Assembly (NCBI GenBank): GCA_910574455.1
Contig: CAJSYZ010000005.1
Location: 6,696,001-6,760,000, forward strand
Reading direction: 5' to 3'
Length of the DNA: 64,000 nt
DNA from: Trichaptum fuscoviolaceum
Lineage: Eukaryota; Basidiomycota; Agaricomycetes; Hymenochaetales; Trichaptaceae
Positions 54,822 through 64,000 of this stretch are shown here, in pieces. The position numbers and the translations under genes were made by a program. The notes under the pieces are model-generated. The model made no database searches. It saw only the letters and a list, made by a program, of their open reading frames with translations, and was not told the DNA's origin. Numbering within the stretch: position 1 is the stretch's first letter; each line of letters starts with the position of its first letter.

Positions 54822-55307
54822 TTCAGAGTCTGATGAGTGGTTGTTATCAAATGTTCAAGTGGTGAAGCAAAAGGGATGGTCACGAAAGAAAGAAGATGTC
54901 GCGCCTCGATGCAATCGTGAAATTCGTCGTGAATACTAGTACTGTCACGCCGTGCTTAAGCTTGGTCATACATCAACTTGAAGTCTCAACCACACGAGTA
55001 ACGTTAACTTCCAACTCCGATAAAATGTCTACGAGATAGAGATTACAGATGATTAATGTGCTACAAGCAAAAGAATTTTATACTTTATACACGGAGGTAG
55101 AGTGTTAGACTATGTAGTAGTGGTGGCGGTTCTGACACTGGCAGTGCCAGTGAGTTCAGGGCCGGCTCAATTGCATCAACTTGAAAGGGGCCAGAGGCAG
55201 CCCTCGGAAGAGCCGGCATGGCCTGGAATTGAGAACACCTTTTCCCCGTTTGCTTTTCGAATCCATGCACTCATAGCTCCTCTACATTCTTAGCATCTTC
55301 TATAAAG
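54822..55307. other. Intergenic with 17-base near-palindrome
   Basis: CACTGGCAGTGCCAGTG at 55136-55152 is identical to 7453-7469. TAGTACT and GTCACGCCG words near 54945 also occur near the other copies. Confidence 0.5.
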
Positions 55308-58165
55308 ATGGCTCATGTTGCTTCTGACGTCGGAAATGAGAAATGGAAGCAAAAGGAGTTTCTTTAGTTGCGTACGGTTGCTTTTTCCTCTGTCAGAAGC
55401 TGACTTGGCTCATTAATTGTTTTAAGTACGGTACTCAACTTACCTGTGTTTGCATCTGAGTCAGACATCAGAGAGAAGCACCGGCAACTGTCGTTGATCT
55501 TTCATCCGGACAAGCAAAGGGACGAGCGTACGAAGGAAGCTGCACAAGAAAATTTCTTGGAGGTCCAGAAGGCTTATGAAAGTGTGTACATCAATCTATT
55601 TCAGCCTTGGGGTCAGTCGCTCATATTAACTGTTCAGTTCTCTCCGACCCATTCCTCCGGTGTGCATTGGTTTATTTCATTCGTCTTGCCTTGAAACTGA
55701 TTCTTTCCCAAAGTGCCGTATATGATGCATTGGGTTGGTTTTATCGTCTAATGGACAACACGGCGAGCATTCAAAAACTGATGATGATGAAACAGGCTTC
55801 GAAGGGTTGAGCATTAAATGGCCAGAGAACTACCGGACACTACACCCGGACGAGGTGTGTTTGCTATCATCGTCGGCTGTCATAGTGAATTGCGACTGAT
55901 CTTATACTAGCTTTACCCTGCCATTCGCCAACGTTTCTTTGATGTGCGATCTGCCTACAATGAAGCGAATATTCAACCTCGTGGTACGGTGACTTGCGTG
56001 TTCGATGCGCGCGAGCTCTTTCGTGATGGCTGGCTTGATCGCGAGTGGTACACGGACCTATCCGAGCGGCTCGCAGCATCGAGAGTGGCTGCTATGTCAC
56101 TGAAACATAGTATACGAGTAAGGGCTTGCTTACGGTGTGTTCGAGACGCATGCTAATTTGTTATGTCATAGAAACGACTGGGCCAACAAACGAGTCTAAA
56201 AGTCATAAGCAAAATAAGCCAAGCATCCATAGATGATGATGACATGGCTAATCCTTCAGTTCGAGCTTCTCGTCTTAATGCATTAAAAGGGAATATAGTC
56301 GGTATAATCCAGCACCAGCAGTCATCGAAGCTAATGCTTGAGGTACGTAGCTGTATTCTGTGGAATCACTGATTTTCATCCGATGCCTAGCTTATCTTCA
56401 CTCCCGTCATCCCTGACTACTATTCATGTCTGCTTTGATCCCCATGTGTTGAATATTGAAAGGCTCGAGCTTCTCTTCTCCGAGGTCGGGTCCTTACTCT
56501 CACTTCTGTTTATTCGGACGGACCAACTAGAGCGTCCGCATCCGTCATCCTTCAGCCACGACTACGTTCCCTTCTTCCCCCGCCAGTAATCGTTTCTCTT
56601 CGCCAGAGGCTCTTCCGTCAAACACAGACGTTTGGTTCTGTCGAATTCACTCTCCATCCGGCCGCGCCATCTGTATCGATAGGACTAGAGAAGCCGGCTG
56701 TAGCTCCAGGAAACTTGGTCTCAGATGAAGAAGATGAGTCGAGCTTCAGATCTCCTGAAGACAGCGGTGTCTATGGTGGCTGGGCGTGTGGCTTCACGCT
56801 CCGTCTTGCAGGCGGAGGCCCGTCCTTTTACGCGGAGTGGATGCTTGCGCTCGTCAAATTGGGAGCAGATGTGAAAGCTGGTTTGGAATGGAGTATCCTT
56901 ACTGGGCTGACGTGCCGGCTGAGCGGAGTATGGCAAAGCGACGAAGACAGTGAGGAAATTCGCGCGCAACCTGGGTCGCGCGCAGAAGCGGGTGTTGTTT
57001 GGAGTCTGCAGGGCGTTCAACTGCAGTTGGAGTGCGTAGAGCCTTTTATTTCTTTCAAATATCAGTACTGAAATGTCATATTATAGCTTCACGCATAACG
57101 GTCAGCAATTCGTGATGCCAATTTCACTCGCGGACGAGAGAGCGCCGGGTCTTGCATTGCTTGGAGCGGTTGTGCCAGCAACCGCCTTTGCAATCTTCGA
57201 CTACTTTGCTCTGAGGCGACGGCGAATCGCTAAACGAAAGGCGTCAGTGCATTTCTTTCCTCCTCTTCTTTCTGGCCGCTGACCTTTGACCTGTCGAATC
57301 CTGTTCGTTATTTGTTTTGGACAACAGCCGTTTATGGGCTCACCGTCAATCGCAAGAGGACCAGTGTGCTCAAAAACGTACCGAGGCCGAGTTGGTTGGA
57401 TCTTTACTGGCAGATAGTGCACGGCGCAACATGCAAGCGGAGAAAGAGAATGATGGTATGTAGTTTACGCCGAGCCAGCTTTGTCTTAGTGCCACTGCGC
57501 ATACTTTGACTGTGACTTCTGGCTTGTGGCGTCTTCCCCTTTCGTTTGTGTGGTGCTATGTGCTAATTGCCCGCTGAAACAGGCCTTGTCGTCATTGAGG
57601 CTACCTATTTCCCACTAGAAGACAATGGTCAGCCTTTACCGGACCTCGGACTGGATGTGACCATTCCGGTACAAGCACTCATACATAAGGGCCAATTGTT
57701 TGTCCCCGCCGGGCGACCTAAGGTACGTTTCGTCTTATCGCTTCCCGAATGTCAGGCACTCTGCCTTGCTTGCTGTCGAAGAGCACTTCTCCGTCTTTGT
57801 CTCCTGTCTGTCCCTTCATTTGCGCGGATATGGTTTCCGACAAAACGCTTCCTCGTTGAGCTCGCTTTAGCTCGTTCATGTAGTTTGACTTTTCTTCCTT
57901 CCGCTCTCAATCATTAGATTCAGTACTAATAACCCTTGAATAGTCGATGCTTCGTGGCTTCTACGACCCTCTGCCTGAATGTAGAAAGCGTATGAGCGTG
58001 CGATACACATTCCGCGGACGGCCTCATTATGCGGAAGTTGGGGATCGTGCGGCCCTCGTGCTACCTTTAGAAAGTATGTCTTATATGTGCCTCATAGTCT
58101 ATCCGCCGTTCTAAATTAAACCTGCGCTCATTTCTTCAGGCCACCTTGTGGAGAATGGGAAATGA
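55308..58165 (+). CDS. DNAJC11-like J-domain protein
   Basis: Many-exon gene. Exon 1 (55308-55366, MAHVASDVGNEKWKQKEFL) joins 55427 to give LYTVLNLPVFASESDIREK, then the J-domain with the HPD motif in LSLIFHPDKQRDERTK. Small exons continue ILSDPFLR, AVYDALG and FEGLSIKWPENYRTLHPDE. The middle has VRSAYNEANIQPRGTVTCVF; the C-terminus (FYDPLPECRKRMSVRYTFRG then LVLPLE-x-HLVENGK) matches the conserved C-terminal domain (DUF3395) of DNAJC11. In animals that protein associates with the MICOS/SAM complexes and mitochondrial cristae; a similar mitochondrial role is an inference. Three acceptors appear to be AAG or short introns. Internal exon ends in the 56.1-57.9 kb part were not all fixed. Confidence 0.85.
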
Positions 58166-61100
58166 TCGATTTAGTGATCATACGAAGCTGGAGAGTAAAA
58201 ATGATGGATAAAGCAGGTTCCAAAACTAAGACCCACAGACTTCTCAAGTACATATACATGTGTCGGGTCCAGGGGATTGGCACGTTATATTTCATACCTT
58301 GGTTCCGTATCTATCCTACGGCTCGACGGGTAGTTTAATCGTGAGGGATTGCAGGACAACAGTTTACTGCTTCAGTGATGTAATATATCCCCGCATATAA
58401 TTAATACCACTCACATCTCAGTCTGGCGATGCTCTCACCTAGTCCGAATTTTGTCAATACTTCCAGCCTGGGTGTCGATGTCTCGATGTCTATCGGAGGG
58501 CAAATGTCAACAGCGAGGCGTGCGTGTACCCATTTTCATCGACGCAAATGCGGATGTGCTGAAAGCAGTTAGTGGAAGAAGCTTTGTGTGTCTTAATGAC
58601 TCCAACTCGAGAACTCCTTGGCTTTCTCTACTTATACTACAGTATCCTTTTATAAATCCAACTTCAATTTGGCGGGACCTCGTCATGACAAAACTCTCTC
58701 ACAACCTAATGTTCACCGTAACTACGCCCTAATCACTAGCGCGGAGTTAGAGATTCAACCTTAGAGCATGCCAGGCCTACATTTCCATATGTGTAGTTGG
58801 TTGATACACGAAGCTGGAAGTTTTAAACTTGATAGAATATTAGCGTGACCACTGGATTGGTTCTGGATCTAACACCTACAATAAGGGTTCCTTGGTCACT
58901 TGGAACTGATGCTGGTGAAGGGTGTAAGCGCCGTGTGATGCAACTTCCCAGTCCGTGTCGTCTGCGGGAGGAACAAGGGGGCGTGCGTGGGAGCGCGGTG
59001 AAGTGCTTTTGACGATAGAGTGTCGCCCGAGGAGACGGTTATCAATGAAGGGATACCGGGGTAAGCCTTCGTGAGTCTGTTTCTGATAGACGCGTTCGTT
59101 AGGCGGGCAGTACAGATCATAGGCCAGGAAGATCAGAAGGCGCCGATGAGATGCCAGCGGGAGATGGTGGATCACACTTCAAGAACCGCGATGCACACAT
59201 CTATTCGTTGAAACATGTATTTGAGGACTAGATTACTGATATCAGAAAGAGTCCGGCAACGGGTGACCATTCGTGGATTAGTCGTAGATCTGTGATCGTC
59301 AAGATGGTGAAAATAATCCAAGAGCCTGAGTCTCATCAGAGGCATCACCATCTTTGATGTATGCGCACTGAAATCATCAGGTCCGCGAAGTCGGAAAATC
59401 AAGGGGGGAGGGAAGAGACATAGTCTTCGGAGAAATCCATTGAGCATCAGTAGAAAAGACATCAAGAATGCGGCTCGAGTCGTTTATGCGGACCGGCGAA
59501 AGACAATTTAAAGAATACCTGGCCGCGTAAAAGGATTCGCGGAAGAAGGTCGCGGATTCTGTTAGATGAACGCGTAAGTTTCTTTGACTTTTAGAGGGAG
59601 CTTCTCACCACCGTGTATTTCATTCTGCGGAGTTCAATACTTAATTTACTGGTAGACTCAAAGAATCTCGTATATGCACATGCACCCATCCAGATAGCCG
59701 GATACAGGGGATCCAACGTAAGGCTAGTTCTAGCCTTGCAGCAGTCGTCGGGGGAGTGCGAGTGAGGGAAGTCCGAGGTGATCAGGGCGTGAATGTGCTA
59801 ACCGCCAATGGCTGGGTTCACACCACCACAAAGTGATGGGACCGGCAAGCCTGGAATAGACGCAGAGGTGAGAGCATAGTATACACCCACACGATGGAAG
59901 CCTTCCCATCTCAGAAACATAGTATGGTGTCCGCGGATTTCGCGCACGGAGGGGATGAGCGGTGAGAGACATAGGTATAAGTGCTGTTTTCAGTCTCTGA
60001 TCGGATTTGGGATGTCACGGAATTTGATGCACCTAGGTAATGACGCACTTGCTCACCTTGGTCCTTTAGTTCTTTGCTTCTACATACAGATTCCGTCTTG
60101 ATTTAGCGCTTAAGCTGGAGGGTGGAAGGGAGACAGATAGGGTAGCGAAAGGATAAACGTGGGGTACTGAAATTCTTGAATTGGATTTTTGTCAGTGAAT
60201 TTGATTCTTCATCATACGCGTTATTCCCCGTGTCTGCATGCCCTTGTCTTTTTGACAAGCACTATCGATACATTGAGTATTCATTCAGGTTTCAAGCGAG
60301 GGAAGTCACTAATAACGTGTTTGCATGTGTCATTGCCAGTGGCACTTTGTCTCTAATTAGTAGCGTTCTGGAAGGGCTAGAACGAGTACTCTCTTCGCTG
60401 TCAGGGTGGATAAGCTGAGAGTGAACCGGAGGGTGCGGGAAGATGTTGTACCTGCTACTCGCTGATAGATAGGTCTCGGATATAGGTGATATTGTGGGGG
60501 CTTGTACTGCAACTTGAACAGTGACAGAGGAGCTTCAAATTCAATAGTGGGCGACTCACCTCCATTTTCAATCACGGTTCAGAATCCACCGAGATGCCCG
60601 AAACAAGATACGAAGGCAAAGTGCGCTTAGGTCGTAGACCGCGCCTATCAATTGCCGCGGGTAAGCTGAGGACAGGCTATACAACAGGGGACGTTAAAAG
60701 TAAGACAAGATCGCCTGCTCCAATCGGACAGATCGTGTGCGAGCGCAAGCTTGAATCGTAAACGCGCAACAGTCTAGACAAATGAGCCTTACGCAAGAGA
60801 TAAATTAATGAAGTGATAGGCTGAGAAGAACAGAAACATAGCAGTTGATAGACTCACAGGGCTGTCACGCGTCACACCAACCCTTTGTGGCGGTTTTAGA
60901 TCAATCAGGCTGTAGTCGGAGCCTAAAACCCACAAATGTACATACAGTTCTGCCATATGGAAGTTTTAGCGTGCATGTGAGCATAACAGGGTTTCCCGGC
61001 GGAGACGCGAGGCTGGAGATGGGATGCACGGAGTCACGAAGTTCCTGCAGGATTGATTCAAAAGTTGCGTGTGATATGCAGACACCGCATGCGTTGGATT

Positions 61101-64000
61101 ACTCCCGCTCTGGATCTCTGGGAGTCTCCGCGGAGTATGTCGTCGGCTTCAGGTAAAGAGGTTTTGTTTCGATTCAAGTTGCAGGGAGCGGGGAAATAAG
61201 ACATTCATGCCACATAGTAAGTTTGATTTGCGTACTCGTGAAATCTGTGAGCTTGTGGGTTCACTTAATTAAAAGCAAGACAAAGACTTCTGATAGTAAG
61301 CTCAAGTCGATGAAAGTTTATCATAACGATTTTGATTGCGGCATGTCGACTAGGTTTCTGTTGGGCGTAGAGCGCATAAACAATATTTGAACACGTGATT
61401 TGGAAATTAAGGGGCGATAGAAGTGCAAGGGTAGAGAAGGAGAAGTGAAGGGAAAGGAAGACCGTGACGATGATGCCTGCCTTCTTTGATCAACATGGCC
61501 TTTGTGGCGTGCGAAACTCCTCGGGATTATTTACCGGCCGGAAATACTTGTCAATCGGCCGGCCGGCTTGAGCTTCATCGAACGGTTGATAGTGTTTACT
61601 ATCATGGCTGACGAAGTTGCACACATGATATGGATTGGATCCGGAGTCATGATCTTGAGTGAGATCAACAACTGGACATGTGCATCCCATTCACATCAGC
61701 GTCGAATGTCGTCTGTGCTTCCATACTAGCACGGCGATCACAAGAATGGCTTGAATTGTTCAACATTTGGACCGAGGCATTCCCTTGCTGCATCGTAGAG
61801 ATCTGGTCGCTCTTGTGCTTTTAGTAGCATGAAAGACTAATATCTTTTATACTTGAATCTCTCCGGGAAACGGAAGCTGGGTGATGGCTTCGATCTCTGC
61901 CAGTGCATGTATGTTATGGTGTGTGTATTTCGCGTACCTGAGCAGTCGTGCCTTACATACAACCACCCTCCGCGTTTCCTGCGACAGCGTAATATGTTTC
62001 TTGATTACCAGACAGCCGCCACTGTACGGCTAACTGTCAGAGTGAATCGACGATGAAACGAAAGTCAGTTTCCTGAATATGCAAGGGGTTTTTGGTCCGT
62101 GCGGTGATCATCGTGAACCTTCTGCCTACCGAGCGTAAATGAAATCAAGGTTAAGAGTCGCTTATGGCTAGCGACATGATTCTCAATCCATAAAGTTTAT
62201 CGAAGCTCTGAGAACCTTGCCAGGTATCGCCCACAGAGAATCACAAATCTGCGACCTCTTTATGGTGCTGAGATCAAGAAACAGTTACGGTGAAGGAGAA
62301 ATCCCAAGAGAACAATATCGACGGAGGAGAGCTTCAGAAAATCCACTAATTTCCAAAATGCAAGGCTTTCTCTCCGGAAACCGGACTTACTAATTGCAGA
62401 GCGTCGGCGGTCGGACCAGGAACTAAAAGCGAGTCGCTCAGAGTCGACCAAAAGTCGCAGAAACGTAAGAAAGACATTGTATTGTAATTAACGTACGCTA
62501 TGATGGAACATATTTCTCGTATCGTCGTCGGAGATTGTGAGTCGATACACTTTTCTGATCTTCGCCCGATATAGAACATATAGTACACTGTTACCCCGGT
62601 CTATCAACTCAATTGACTCTATTGAGTCATAGCGTAGCCATACATGGACTAGTGTTAAATATGGTCTCGAAATCTCGGAAGCTAATCTATTTAGGAAAGA
62701 TGCATCACCCTGGCATCCGATCCGGTCTGCTTGTTTTCAAATTCAGGGCAGCGTTTTAAACCTCAGGCCGCCGAGTGTCGGCGGATTCGGCAGCTACTGA
62801 CAATGTCTGGACCTTTTCGCACTTTGCAGGGCTTGAGGTGCATTTAGACATATGTAGATGTAATTTGAATAGCAAACATCTTGAGTTGAGGTCGAATGAT
62901 TATTCTATTCTGCCCTTCGAGTGCCGCGTTATCCATCACTTGTGCTTTTAACTCCGGAGCACGCTGCAAAGAAGTCGAAAGAAGAAAGCATCCGCATATT
63001 CTCTTGTGCCACGAAGGCTCTGTTTTGAGACGTCAGAATGATGAACGAAAGGAGTGTAACATTTGGAAGGATTGGGCGCGCCAAGTACTCGGAAGACGGT
63101 CCGATTAATTTTCATCTCTTGAACAGAAAAAGCAAGACAAATCTAGTTTTTTCGATGTGGCAAGCTCTGCTTTCGATCACGTTCGAGCACCTGAACCTGA
63201 TGGCTGGAACCGGCGGCTTCAAGTTAACGCTAGCATGTTCCTAAACGTACCGAGACAGACCACGGGCGTAGTCTAAACACCACCGGGCAGGTACGTCGTT
63301 TGGGATGGGAAATTTAGTGTGGCACCGACAGGGTCGGGCGATGCGCTTTTCTTTCCCCTCTTCGTGTCGGTCGGTGCGTGTGCCTTTTATTCTGGACATC
63401 TACCCGATGAAGGGACGAGGACGTGAAATGAGAGCAATGTTTTGCTGGTGCGTGTATACATATATCCGAGGTGATTGGTTTACAAACGGTGTCTCGGAAA
63501 CCAAAGGCGGATTTTTGATTTGATGATGGATATGATATATGGGTGTGATAGGCTGCGCAGCGTATGATGTATGGAATGGAACTAATCGATGCATAACTCG
63601 TACTATGTGCGTCTAACTGGTATATAGGACACCTACGACGCATTCTCATTGCTTCCGAGGACTTGTGCGGATGAAACACGACTGAGTCACGCTCGCACAG
63701 GCTGTTAGAACGGAGAGTTAGCAACGCCGCTTTAAGTACCAGCTTGTTTAGATAGTTATACTACTACTACCAGGGGTAATTGGCATCGTGGGCGCCAGTT
63801 TAGTCCTTCTTTTTGTCTTCTTGTGGTTGGACGACTGTGCATGGTAACGAAGTGCTTGCCGCTGTCTGACTCTGGTTTGGGCGTTCTGGCACTGGAGAAT
63901 CGTTTGCAAAATGTGCAAAGTTCGGCGGAGTGCGAATGCATGTTGCGCAAAATACAATATATCAGTGACTTTCCCGCATCCGGGATGAAGCTTCGCCACA
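58166..64000. other. Long stretch without a supportable gene
   Basis: Only short frames with no recognisable motif or convincing splice chain, on either strand. No LTR, terminal repeat or tandem array was recognised. It may be decayed transposon or intergenic DNA; exons of a poorly conserved gene cannot be excluded. Confidence 0.35.

Noticed and set aside
1..64000. tRNA, rRNA or CRISPR arrays
   Set aside because: No tRNA B-box in a convincing cloverleaf context, no rRNA sequence, and no direct repeats with regular spacers beyond the 71-bp minisatellite.

Overview
The window looks like genomic DNA of a wood-decay-type basidiomycete (Agaricomycetes, probably Polyporales-like). The evidence is the many short GT-AG introns (about 45-110 bp), Ty3/Gypsy chromoviruses with C-terminal chromodomains, BTB/POZ and TKL-kinase families typical of mushrooms, and a P450/SDR island. 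This placement is an inference from gene content and architecture; no rRNA or marker gene was seen.

Layout. 1-5881: a Ty3/Gypsy chromovirus (element A, minus strand). Its left LTR runs off the window and its right LTR abuts the first exon of a C2H2 zinc-finger gene. 6289-17364: a 17-exon gene of unknown function with a row of very short, phase-0, lysine/arginine-rich exons. Its acidic tail is split by a second, very young chromovirus (element B, 10474-17179, 818-bp LTRs with one difference seen, GCGAG target duplication). 17.4-19.2 kb: non-coding repeats, including a 71-bp minisatellite. 19.3-22.1 kb: NCS1 purine/cytosine permease (-). 23.6-24.1 kb: unknown gene (-). 27.1-28.0 kb: omega/Cys-type glutathione transferase (-) with a 21-nt active-site exon. 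28.9 kb: BTB/POZ protein (+). 30.5-31.3 kb: probable beta-trefoil/fascin-like protein (-). 31.9-32.9 kb: four-span membrane protein (-). 33.3-35.7 kb: mitochondrial-type DEAD-box helicase (+). 36.0-38.4 kb: CTP synthase (-). 38.8-49.5 kb: two duplicated SDR dehydrogenases flanking a P450 pseudogene (+), a P450 gene (-) and a TKL kinase pseudogene (-). 50.9 kb: 613-aa disordered protein (+). 53.3-54.8 kb: F-box/LRR-like gene (-). 55.3-58.2 kb: DNAJC11-like J-protein (+). 58.2-64 kb: no gene I can support.

The most interesting signal is in the retroelements. Each carries an 11-nt primer-binding site that is the exact complement of a segment in its own LTR hairpin, and the one base that differs between the two elements has changed on both sides. 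This argues for tRNA-independent self-priming as in Tf1/sushi elements. Element A also has a -1 slippery heptamer directly before the gag stop codon. Element B fuses gag and protease in one frame but has a net -1 shift before RT. Both elements sit inside host reading frames. Because B's upstream join is in frame and hits a stop after seven LTR codons, the host protein is predicted to lose only its last 59 acidic residues.

Splice models were built by eye from reading frame and GT/AG sites; exact exon ends are provisional where stated. AAG 3' splice sites recur in several genes.
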